A stretch of DNA of 64,000 bases, from the NCBI GenBank assembly GCA_019400425.1, contig JAFREE010000072.1, forward strand, positions 1 to 64,000, in the 5' to 3' direction. Below are positions 33,634 through 43,177 of the stretch, one piece after another. A program made the translations under genes and the position numbers. Within the stretch, counting starts at the first letter, position 1. Every line of letters begins with the position of its first letter. Under the pieces are notes generated by a model that worked only from the letters and a program-made list of their open reading frames with translations, did no database searches and had not been told where the DNA came from. Source of the DNA: Hymenochaete sp. R1 (Eukaryota; Basidiomycota; Agaricomycetes; Hymenochaetales; Hymenochaetaceae).

Positions 33634-36627
33634 TTAGAGGTGGATCTGATCATAGATGTTCCATGTCTGCAGAGTGTAAAAATCGTGCCATTAAATCCTA
33701 TGATATCGGTTAAAAAAGGCAAGTCACTTACTTTACGCCAGAGAAGGCCTTTATGATCCTTGATGGGACCATCAACTCCGAACGCCAACGCCCTAAACCA
33801 CCACCAACAAGCGACAACTATGAAAGCAGTGACGCCGAAAGAAATTACTTTGATGCGTTGAGAGAGGACTCGGTTTGTAAAGAAGAAATGGTCCATCAAA
33901 TGGGCGAACATCAATACAGAGAAGTACAACGTTGGCAGCTAAAAAAGAATAAACATCACACTTGAGATAGAGAGAAGGCGTGACTCACATAGTGGTGGAT
34001 GTACGTTACACGACCCATAATCAAGAAGGGAAGATAATGTAGGGCCCAACCCACGAATGCAACCTTACCAACATACAAGAAATGTTCCCACTCATCTAAA
34101 ATTCACCAGCGTCAATGCATGTGCCATACGTTAAAAAGGACGCGTACCAGAGTCGAAGTCCTTATATTTACGTTGCTGTCTCAAGACATAGATAGCTACT
34201 GCGATCAAGCCAGCGAGGAGGCTCACTGATCCCGCCCACCAGATCACGGGAGTTCCAAGCAAGTAATATTTGGTTTGGTTGTCTCCCCATCCACACATTC
34301 TCAACCCCAGATGCAAGAAAGGCCAGTCCGTGGGCGACGAAGCCAAAATGTCTTCCTTGTCGGGGTCAGGGATCAAAGCGTTATTTGATGTCATCATAGC
34401 GACGTTCAGATGCCAAAAATCATGGAGAAAGGGCGACTTGTAGAATTTCGCGTCGCCCGGAGGAACTGAATGGTAAGGCAGGATCAGAATTGAAGCGAGA
34501 AGAATTTTGGCGTTACTTACGGCGATCGTTCCAATGGCTTTCAACGTTCCACCATGTATGCGCATCCGACGGATTATTCTCTTTGACACAAGAGACTTCG
34601 ATCTGCTTGAAACCCCATTCCGGAAGATTCTGGTTTGCAGCTCTCAAGTAACAGCCCAATTTCTCGTGGCGGAACCTGAGTCTCGTAGTTAACGAGTGAA
34701 TACGATCAATGTGTTCTTTGCTTCCACGTTTTAAATCATCGACCACCTCGACCTTCCAGTAGTCGTGGAAGTCACCAACAGTCGCATTACCGTAGCAAGA
34801 AACTTCGTTGTTCAGCTTCGAAATAGGCGCTGGAATGTTGTGCGAATGCAAATTACGCGTTGTGGAACTATGTTGAAGGCGGACAACATCACCATCTTTA
34901 AGGAAACGGATAGGACCGTTGATATCCAAAGACGGCTCATCCCAGCGTTGCTGTATCACCCATTCATTGTTCGAGTCCTTATAATGGTAGCACGTAACTT
35001 GTTGCTGCTGAGAGCCAGTTGGAAATGTCTGCACATGTGAATGCAGAAGGCCGCCACCGTAGCCAACGTTTTTGATTGTGACCTTTGAACCAAGCGCGAC
35101 ATCTAAAAAAACACTTGTGAGTGTGTAAGTACTTCAAGATACGTATTGTGCGTTCACCTAGAGGATTTTTCCCGAAGTCGTTACCAACAAGATTTGCTTG
35201 GAATAATGAGCTCATCTGGGAGTCACCGGGGCCTGAGTGGTTGAGAACCATGAAATGAAGCTTGAACGACAACATGTAGACAAGGAATGGTATGAAAATA
35301 AGACATCCGACCCTGGCAGCCCAATGACGAGCTTGTTCTTTCTGCTTAGAAGTTCAGCAAAAATGAAAAGTATTTTGAGAATTCCCTCTTACCCAAGATA
35401 AGCGTAGGTCTCCAAATTTATTCCACAGATCTTCTACTGTATACGCTCCGACTAAAGCGGTTACAAAGAAACCCACCCATTTGACACTGATATTTATCTA
35501 TCAAAGCTAATCGCCTTACGACTCCTGAGCACACATACCTGCAAACGCAGCCTATGGAGATCCCAGTCATGGATAACCATAACCACCAATCCGGCGAAAA
35601 AGAGCTTCCGGAAATATGATAAACCAAATGTCGCGCATTGAAATTTGAAGCTCACCGGTATTGCTGGTTATTAAACTTGGCCATACAGAAGACGGTGGTG
35701 AAGGTAAAGAAAAGCAGCATGGAATCCAATAAGATGAAACGAGAGATGCCAATCCAGGCGATGTCTGTCAGAGATGAGAGGATGTAAGCTTGGAACGGAA
35801 CAAGAAATCTGACACTTACCGAAAAGAACCATGAGCGCAACCAAGTGGCAAGCGAGCTTGCTCATTCCAAGTTCGACGGCAGTGAACCATCCCAAGGGTA
35901 CTAAAGCAACACCGAAGGTGGCGAGCATCACTCGCATTGCCACGTAAGGAAGGCCCTCAGGGTACTCCGTCCCGCTTTTGAACTCGAAATGCCCATCATA
36001 TCCAGCAAGAAAGCCAACAAGTCCCACAATCATCTTCCCCAGGGGAGGATGCACGTCGAAGTAGAATTCCCGCTTGAGGTAATGGGAGCCAAACTTGCCA
36101 AAGTGAGCTTCATCCCAAACGACGACATTGGAGTGTCCAATCCGGTAAAAACGAGTCCAACACGCCAGAAGTGTGTAGATTGCGGCTGGGAGGTAGTCTA
36201 GGTTTTGCTGAAGAAACTCCGTCTGTGTAATAATATCAGTATGACGCGTCCCATCATGCCAGGTCATAGGTAATGATCACGACGGACTCACAAGGTTTGT
36301 CGCAGGAGGCGGCGCCGGTTTCTGTGGCCTTCCACCAAGAGTGGGTCCCTTTACCACTCTCATCTTGCTATAAACATCCTTCCCCTCATCATTGAAGTCT
36401 ATTCCAGAGTCTGCATCACCACTTCCATTCGCAATGGATGTGCCACCCGTTTTGAACCTCCGACGAGCAGCAGTCTCTTCGGTGGACATATTGTGCAAAG
36501 GAAGCTCCTCCTCTTGCTGTGATGTCCAGTGCGATGACGACGGATAGCCTACCTCTTCGAATTCGGAGGAAGGGCTCGATGGTGGTGAGTAACCAAGGTT
36601 AAGAGAGACTTGGTCGGGCCGTCGCAT
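33634..36627 (-). CDS. PMT2: Protein O-mannosyltransferase, PMT2 family
   Basis: PMTs transfer mannose from dolichol phosphate to Ser/Thr of secreted proteins in the ER. The start at 36627 gives a cytosolic Pro/Ser/Glu-rich N-terminus (YPSSSHWTSQQEEELPLHN). The first luminal loop then has VVVWDEAHFGKFGSHYLKRE and FYFDVHPPLGKMIVGLVGFL, with the catalytic Asp-Glu pair and the HFGKFGSHY spelling of the PMT2 branch. FILLDSMLLFFT and WLSMTGISIGC mark membrane helices. The central MIR domains include LLHSHVQTFPTGSQQQQVTC, ATTRNLHSH-type repeats, GCYLRAANQNLPEWGFKQ and TWWNVESHWN. C-terminal helices end with WWWFRALAFGVDGP and TWNIYDQIHL, with the stop at 33634. About nine exons; the motif order is complete. 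Length fits the family. Confidence 0.92.
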
Positions 36628-37059
36628 GAATCGGTTAAGGCGACCTCGCCCGTTGGCCTTGACTAGAATGCAACTCTGGACCTCCTTTCTGCTACACTAT
36701 CCGCGCCAAAAAAGGTATCTGACGTGTCTCGGTGTAAAAGACGATGGTGAAGATGATGCAGGATCACACTTTGAGGGCGTCAAGGATGGGTCAACGTAGG
36801 CAAGAGCGAAACTGATCCTGATGCCCGTGTCGACGTGTCGATCACATCCGCAGGCACCGGGAGGCGGAGGTTGCAGCGGCGGTGTAGAATCGCTGCCTGA
36901 CGTACCACGGCAACGGATTAAATTGAGCTTGGGCGATTTCAAGACACCTTTTTATGCATATGGTTGACAGAAACATGAAATTACACAATAGAAAGAAAAT
37001 ACAGAACAAGTAAATAGATCGAGAGCGAGAATAGACCAGCAAAATAACACAAGAGCAAA
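36628..37059. other. Intergenic between PMT2 start and NOP1 stop
   Basis: Both neighbours are on the minus strand, so this holds the PMT2 promoter and the NOP1 3' end. Small frames here are not supported as genes. A GGAGGCGGAGGTTGCAGCGG patch at about 36860 is the only notable composition change. Confidence 0.5.
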
Positions 37060-38341
37060 CTAGAGGTGACGATTGTAAATACCTACATGAGTATTGTCAA
37101 TTTCTTCTATTAAAATACACCACATCAGACGCAGACTTACCAACAACCATGGCATGATCACGTTCGTAGGGCTATTAGGCAATTGTGTATAAGTTCGGAA
37201 GTGTGGGAAGTACAAACGCGATACTTGCCTCAAGCGTGAGCTGTTCGATAGGCTTGATTTTTTCCGCCGCTAACTTGTTACGCTCGCTCTCGAAGACAGC
37301 TTCTGCCGGAGCAGTCGAGTCAATGCAGTTGGCTTTTATAGAGATGACGACGTGTCCCCCAGCTTTGAGGAATAAATGGGCGTTCAATGCAACGATACGC
37401 GCTTGATCAGGTTGGGCTACGTCCGCGAAAATTACGTCAACCATAGACAGAAGCATCCGGTATTTTGCTGGGTGACGAGCATCTTCAATGATAGCTGTTT
37501 GGCAAGTCAATATATCGAGGACGGTAACGTGCAAAACCAAGATACGTACGAATGACGTTAGTACGCTTCTTCGCCATGCCAATGAGATCGCGTCCAGATC
37601 TGTTACTGAACTCAACGGCGTAAACAGTACCCTCCTGCAAAAAATAATCAGATTCATGCACCGCTTCCTCGAAGGATTTAGGTATACTTACGGGCCCGAC
37701 GACGTCTGCGACGTGCGACACGCTTGTTCCGCTAGCTGCACCTAGGTAGAGCACCTTTGAGCCGGGAATGATAAAGATATGCTCGACACCTCCTAGGATA
37801 CCCGCAGCCAACTTGCTCCTGAACGGGTTCCAAACGCGGTACTCAATTTTCGTCCCCTCTACGCCGCCGTCGATGGATATGCGCTTTTCTCCGTACACCG
37901 ACTCCCCGGGAACCAAATTCTTTGTCACCAACATCTGCTCCTTTCCTTTCGCAATGAAAATACCCTCGTGCCTGTGAGGTTCGACGATGACGTTGGAACC
38001 ACCCCTTGCGCCTCCACGTCCCCCGCGACCCCCTCGACTACCAGGTGCACCTCGTCCTCTTGGTGGACCGCCTCGACCTCCTCTTGAGCCGCCTTTAGAA
38101 ACAAAATGTGGGTGGAATGAAGGAAGTCCTAACGCAAGGGACATACCTCTACCTCCCCCTCTACCTCCTCCCCTGCCTCCGCCGAAACCTTTATCTACAC
38201 CTCCTCGACCACCCCCACGACCTCCACGACCTCCTCCGCCTCTCCCACCAAATCCACCTCGACCGCCGGATGCCCCTGTATGATGCTTAAAATGTATTAT
38301 ATGCTTGCATGCATGCTATTGTGGACATACCAAATGCCATA
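37060..38341 (-). CDS. NOP1: Fibrillarin, box C/D snoRNP 2'-O-methyltransferase
   Basis: Fibrillarin methylates rRNA ribose guided by box C/D snoRNAs in the nucleolus. The start at 38341 gives a 10-nt first exon (MAFG), then an Arg/Gly-rich GAR domain split by introns (GFGGRGG..., [16 protein letters not shown]). The Rossmann methyltransferase domain follows: [33 protein letters not shown], the SAM-binding [68 protein letters not shown] and [17 protein letters not shown]. The end is [20 protein letters not shown] before the stop at 37060. The intron after LTLE (37172-37228) begins GCAAGT and ends TAG, a GC-AG intron; the frame only continues if it is removed. A 656-bp transposon-like element lies about 190 bp upstream. 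Confidence 0.95.
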
Positions 38342-38524
38342 GCTTGCGATTTTTGTTTTATGGGGCTTAGGAAACAAAGAGTTGCGAGTGTTTTTTTTTT
38401 ATTTCGGGCGCGCATACAAACTTTTGGCGACGATCTCTATTTTCCCACGAGTTCAAAATGACATGAGTTACGTAACGTAAATCTCGAAGCGTCTTTCAAT
38501 CTTTCTTGCCAACTAGATAAATAA

Positions 38525-38531
38525 GAGAAAT
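38525..38531. repeat. Left 7-bp flanking duplication (GAGAAAT)
   Basis: GAGAAAT lies immediately outside the left inverted-repeat arm. The same 7 bases occur directly after the right arm at 39188-39194. This is what a target-site duplication made at insertion would look like. Confidence 0.65.
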
Positions 38532-39187
38532 ATTACAGCTGTTTCAGAAATCCTTGTCATGACGCGCGTTTGCGCACTCTTTTTTTCGACCAAAATTACT
38601 ATATATGGAAGGTCTTGAGTGAGCTTGCCAAAACCGCGGTCGTCGTCATAGTCGCTCGTCGCTGGCATCACTCGCAGCAAATACCACTCTTCCTCCTCCA
38701 CTCACTACGCCCTACCACCATATCAGTGCAGACTTGAAATGCTGAGGGTCGGTGAAAGTGATGCTTGTTGGTGTAGGTCTCCGTGCGACTCATATTTCGG
38801 GTTGGAATCAAGATTTCACGTGATTGGTTTGTTTTGTACACGTGGCGGAAAGAATGAACGTAGTCACGTGCTTTTTTCCACAGCCATGTCATGGTCGTTA
38901 CCTGTCGTGGAATATATGGGACCATTATTTCAGTATGCCTAACAAACTCAGTTCTAGACTCTTTTTTGTGTATCTATTACATTTGTGCAGATGGTTTGAT
39001 GAAAGCAAAGGACTGTCGGTGAGCATGAAGGGTCAAACGACGACAGTGGACGACGAGCGACGAGCGACTATGACGACGACCGCGGTTTTGGCAAGCTCAC
39101 TCAAGACCTTCCATATATAGTAATTTTGGTCGAAAAAAAGAGTGCGCAAAAGCGCGTCATGACAAGGATTTCTGAAACAGCTGTAAT
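38532..39187. mobile_element. MITE-like element with 132-bp terminal inverted repeats
   Basis: Positions 38532-38663 and 39056-39187 are inverted copies of one another with a single mismatch over 132 bp. The arms start ATTACAGCTGTTTCAG at the left end and finish CTGAAACAGCTGTAAT at the right end. They flank about 392 bp of unique sequence without a transposase frame. GAGAAAT is duplicated on both sides. Long arms of this kind are typical of Mutator-like non-autonomous elements, although those usually make 8-11 bp duplications, so the superfamily is unsettled. Near-identical arms suggest recent origin or ongoing gene conversion. The element sits between NOP1 (start 38341) and the 3' end of the J-protein gene (stop 39306). 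An inverted duplication of host promoter sequence is the alternative. Confidence 0.78.
38817..38870. promoter_or_regulatory. Cluster of three CACGTG boxes upstream of NOP1
   Basis: CACGTG occurs at 38817-38822, 38839-38844 and 38865-38870, the first within TCACGTGA. Three copies in 54 bp is far above chance. They lie inside the unique core of the inverted-repeat element, roughly 480-530 bp upstream of the NOP1 start. They are candidate bHLH-factor sites that the element may have brought to NOP1. Confidence 0.5.
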
Positions 39188-39194
39188 GAGAAAT
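39188..39194. repeat. Right 7-bp flanking duplication (GAGAAAT)
   Basis: This is identical to the 7 bases directly left of the element at 38525-38531. It supports an insertion event rather than an old palindrome. Confidence 0.65.
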
Positions 39195-39305
39195 AAAAGA
39201 AAGTTAGCGTACGTATGAATACAATATCACAAATGTGTGCGTGTAATAAAATAATACACCAGCGCAGCCGAAACACATAAATTCTAATCATCCTTTCGCC
39301 ACTAT

Positions 39306-40394
39306 CTACGCAACCTTCTTGCCTCTACTGCTCTTCTTCGGTGACTCCCCAGTCCCAGTTACGCCATTTGCCTTGTTCCCAAACAGCTTCTTCTGAAGTT
39401 TTTCAAACTCCTCATCATCGATCTCTGGTGCGACCATCTTTTTACTTTTCCGACCTTCGTTCTCGTCACCATCCAGTCTCCTCTTCCTTCCGCCCTTCCC
39501 TTTCGATATCTTCTCATCTCCAGCATACTTTGCCGTAATGCTGTCGAATATATCCGTCGTGTTCTTTCGCCGTTTGAGTATAAGTGCTTGAAGCGCCGAC
39601 GTGTCCCCTTCGTCGTCCTTCGCTTTGGATTTCCCCTTTCCCTTCCTCGGCCCCGCCTTTCCACTCCCATAGAACTCATCCCAGACACCAAGTTCTTTCG
39701 CCAAGCCTTCTGCCTCAGCTGCCTCCGCTTCTCCCTGTTTCTTTCGCACGAGCTTGGCCTTTTCGTCTTTGATACTATCCGCCCATGATCTGCATGCGAC
39801 AAGCTCACCCCCATCTATGAGCTCCGACACAAGCTTGATCAATCGAGACTCGTCTTCGAGTGTTGAGTGCGGGATGTGGTTCATAATCTCGCCAATGGTG
39901 CTATCGGTTTCGAGGTATGCGACCTTCACGTCCAGCCTTTCTTCTTCGGAACCTGCAATGTATACAAGATTAACCAAATCACATCTAGATGCGAATCAAA
40001 CCTGATGCGCACCTTGATACTCTTTCTTCATTTCATCGAGTTTGCCCTTGGTGACGCCTTCAAACAACTCTGCAAAATACGTTTCCCACCCATCTTCCCC
40101 GGCTTGTAACCCGAACCCTTCGTCTGTTCGTCCCGTTTTATCGTACCTCGCGCGCCGCTTCTCATCGCCAAGTACGGCATAGGCAAACCCAATTTGTTGA
40201 AATTTCGTCGAGGCAGCCTCGCGCGCATCCGCACTGGAGTTCGCATGCTTGTCGGGATGGTGAATGAGGGCCAGGCGCCGATAGGACTTCTTTATGGCTT
40301 CAATAGTCGCATTCTTATCTAAAATGAGAATCGAGTACAAGTCGACGTCTTCTTGGTCGGGGAAGAATTGTGAGATAGGGTCTTCGTAGTCCAT
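39306..40394 (-). CDS. J-domain protein, DNAJC9-like
   Basis: The protein begins MDYEDPISQFFPDQEDVDLY at 40394. The J domain occupies about residues 16-90: LYSILILDKNATIEAIKKSY, RRLALIHHPDKHANS with the HPD tripeptide that stimulates Hsp70 ATPase, and FQQIGFAYAVLGDEKRRARY. A region typical of DNAJC9 follows (GWETYFAELFEGVTKGKLDE). Exon 2 adds acidic helices and a Lys-rich nuclear tail (KGKGGRKRRLDGDENEGRK) ending GKKVA at 39306. Human DNAJC9 is a nuclear co-chaperone for histones H3-H4, and the fungal protein may do the same. One intron separates EEYQ-like text from GSEEERLDVKVAY. A longer start at about 40466 is open but lacks J-protein similarity. Confidence 0.82.
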
Positions 40395-40841
40395 TGGTTG
40401 CCGTGGTTCAGTCCAAAAAGCGCAGTACTGGTTCTCCGCGTCGCGTTTGTCTGTTTTGTCAAACACGTATCGTCACATGTGACTATAATGTAGCATTAGC
40501 TATGTGACTCATTATTAATATTGCGCTGACGACGACGACGACCATGTGTATGGTTACCGTCATGTCTGCCATTTCATACACGGAAAACGAAAAGTTCCAC
40601 ATTTACAGGAATACAGACGGCTGCAAGGAATCTCAATGGTTTGAGTTTCATGAATTTAATCCAACATACAAAACCCAGAATCACATAATCAAAAAAGAAG
40701 AAATAAATAGTACACGTAGTACAGACGGTATAATTTCAGGACAGCAGATGTACAGAGACAAAGTCCAATGGGAGGAAAACAAAAACAAAATGTCGTTGAG
40801 TAAGTTGCAAAGGAGACGATGATGGCTCGTCAAAGAAAGGG
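40395..40841. other. Intergenic, J-protein promoter and 3' flank of membrane-protein gene
   Basis: There is no convincing gene. A plus-strand frame at about 40544-40822 is Lys/Asn-rich and looks like antisense of the neighbour's 3' untranslated region. A GACGACGACGACGACC run occurs near 40527. Confidence 0.5.
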
Positions 40842-43010
40842 TTACTCGATAGATAATCGCTGTTGAAGCGGGGTTCCGCCAGAGTATGGTGACTTCGAGG
40901 GTCCACCTCCTACACCTGGTATGTTTGGGGTAGAATATGTCACTTTCTCTGGTACATCTGATTAAAAAACCATTAATTACCAAAGAAATCCTTGACATCA
41001 GTTGCGACTTGGGAATACTGACCATTCATCTTGGCCGGAGCCAATCCTCTATCGAAATCGGAGAAGCACCTCAGTCCGACACCGAAAGTGCCAAAAAGTA
41101 TCAAAAATGCCACGATCGCTAGTGCGTATGTCAAATTTATTCGAACAATATCCATTTAATCCTTACTGAAAATAGTAAGACTGGCTCTGGTAGTCTGATA
41201 TTCTGCTTCTGAACTTGGTTGATAGAAGCGTACTAGCTTATAGACTGTTGTTTCCTCAGTGACATGGTTTTTTTGTGAGAGCTTGGAAAGCGTAGACTCA
41301 CTGAAGTATGTCTCAGCCGCAAGCATGATTATCAAAGATAAGGTCATGAGCCTAATTTATGGATATTATTAAGGACCCATCAGTTTTAGAAGAGAGGAAC
41401 AACGAACCATTTGATTTCTCGTTTGACCGCCCATCCGCAAAGGATCAGCAGCGTAAATACGATAGGAATGGCTGCGATAGTCAACCCAAATTCAGCTGAA
41501 TTAGACGGCAGCACGAGGATCAACATCTTTACGATCACATTTAGTGTCAAGTCATGTCTCTTTCAAAATACTTGCTCACCTGCATGGTCACACCTCCGAA
41601 GAAGAAGAAATCAAATTTGAGCAGACAAATCATAATCTGGTACCATTGGTACATTGCTGTTCCACATAAATGAGTTCCATTTCGATCAAAAAACTTCAGA
41701 GTTCACACTTTTCATCGCTGGGTTTGCTCCAACGACCTGAAACACAGCCCATCTATGAACCAGTCAGCAACACCGGTGGTTTGAGCCTGGAAAACCTTAC
41801 CCAAACTCATAGAAAAGTTTCCGCACAAAAAAGATCATGACTAAGAGAGAAAATGCAAGAATGCACGGAACGACAATGAGTAATGGTTCCACTCGACTCC
41901 AGAGCGTGTGAGGCCCATCGCAGCCCTAAATTATTCTGGTCAACGACAAATACAACAAGATAAACTGCATCAATGCACACCACAAAATCTGTGCAAGGAT
42001 CGTTCCGCTTGAAAACCAGTGCATCTTTTGCTTCGTGCACCTATGAAAAGTCGTTATGAATCGTTGGGATATTAATACTACCCATACGTACTTGTAGAGC
42101 CGCCATGACGATGAGAGCCACATGAAACACTTTGGACGGGTCGCATCAGTATTATTTTCTTGCAGAAAGTAAATAGGAACGAGAAGAACATACGTAGAAT
42201 CCCGACCAGTTGTATAATGTTACGTAGCTTTAGGGCGTCAAGGGCCATGAGAAACTCGAAAAGCCTGAGCACGGAGGTACTCATTCAGTTAAGTTCGGTC
42301 TTTGGTGAGATAAGTGCTTACTCCGCCAGGCCGAAGAGAGCGAGATAGCATGGTATTGTCTAAGAATAAGGGCTATTAGACGATCAAGGTCAGAAGGGCA
42401 ATGTCAAGGAACACGAAGACCTTCAGCGCGCTGCTCGTGCCCGTGTTCACATTGCCTTCCACAAATGCAAACGCGATAACCACCATAGTGAGCACGACAA
42501 CCGCATCTAGGCACATCGGATGCTACGTGAATTGGTGAACAAAGCCATAGAGATGTGATATACTTATGACAACTATGACAACTAGGTTAGATGAAAAGGT
42601 TGTGAAGAATGGGAGAAGGACACGCAACTCGTTCCTACGAACGCTTTCTGTGGTAGGGTCCCAAGAAACGGTTCCACAGTCATCGTGGATTGAGGTCAGT
42701 CGGGGATATTATCGACAATAGATGATAGGTAATGTGGTGCTAATGAAAGATTGCAACGAGAGGAAGAAGCCAAGCTTGAAGAAGGGATTATTTGCCGGTT
42801 CTCTCATTCTCACAGGTTTCACTGCCACGCTCAGGTTCAGACACTGGTCTTCAACCTCCGCGTGCACCGGTCCAGACGCAGACGCATTCGCCCCTGTAAT
42901 TTGCCCGGTCTGCTGGTGGATTTTGAGACAAAATAAGTAAAAAGTTACTTGCATCCAATAGCTTTACCGCTCCTCACAACCCCACACATACTACCTTGGA
43001 ACGACGCCAT
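40842..43010 (-). CDS. Multi-pass membrane protein, UPF0658 Golgi-type
   Basis: I reconstruct a gene of about ten short exons. It starts at 43010 with MASFQGANASASGPV and a first hydrophobic block, PFFKLGFFLSLQSFISTTLP. Next come VRRNELRVLLPFFTTFSSNL, VVVLTMVVIAFAFVEGNVNT, LKVFVFLDIALLTLI, FEFLMALDALKLRNIIQLVG, EPLLIVVPCILAFSLLVMIF and MICLLKFDFFFFGGVTMQ. The series finishes with FGLTIAAIPIVFTLLILCGW, LMTLSLIIMLAAETYFSES, LAIVAFLILFGTFGVGLRCF and a Pro/Gly/Ser tail (PNIPGVGGGPSKSPYSGGTP). The pattern, with ALKLRNIIQLVGIL and LRCFSDFDRGL, resembles the fungal UPF0658 Golgi membrane family, whose function is unknown. The family call is from memory of the pattern; the many-helix topology is clear. 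The start is 167 bp from the divergent gene at 43178. Confidence 0.6.
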
Positions 43011-43077
43011 TTTAAGTCCTCCGTAATATGCATCCTTATGCCACTCAAATTTCGGTTGGTTTTGCAGGTTGGAAAGA

Positions 43078-43085
43078 TCACGTGA
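43078..43085. promoter_or_regulatory. TCACGTGA in the divergent promoter at 43.1 kb
   Basis: The palindrome lies in the 167-bp interval between the divergent start codons at 43010 and 43178. Such a site could serve both genes. Function is inferred from position and from the same core recurring upstream of CUS1 and NOP1. Confidence 0.45.
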
Positions 43086-43177
43086 TTAGACGAAACGCGG
43101 TCGCGTTTGAGGTGTGTGGTGTTTGAGCAGCGCCCTTTCCCTCTTCTCTCACTTCTCACTTCACGACCAACCACACA

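Noticed and set aside
37987..38283. Plus-strand Pro/Arg-rich frame
   Set aside because: It is the antisense shadow of the fibrillarin Gly/Arg-rich domain; Gly-Arg codons read backwards as Pro-rich text.
40544..40822. Plus-strand Lys/Asn-rich frame
   Set aside because: It is low complexity, lies in the 3' flank of the membrane-protein gene and has no supporting motif.
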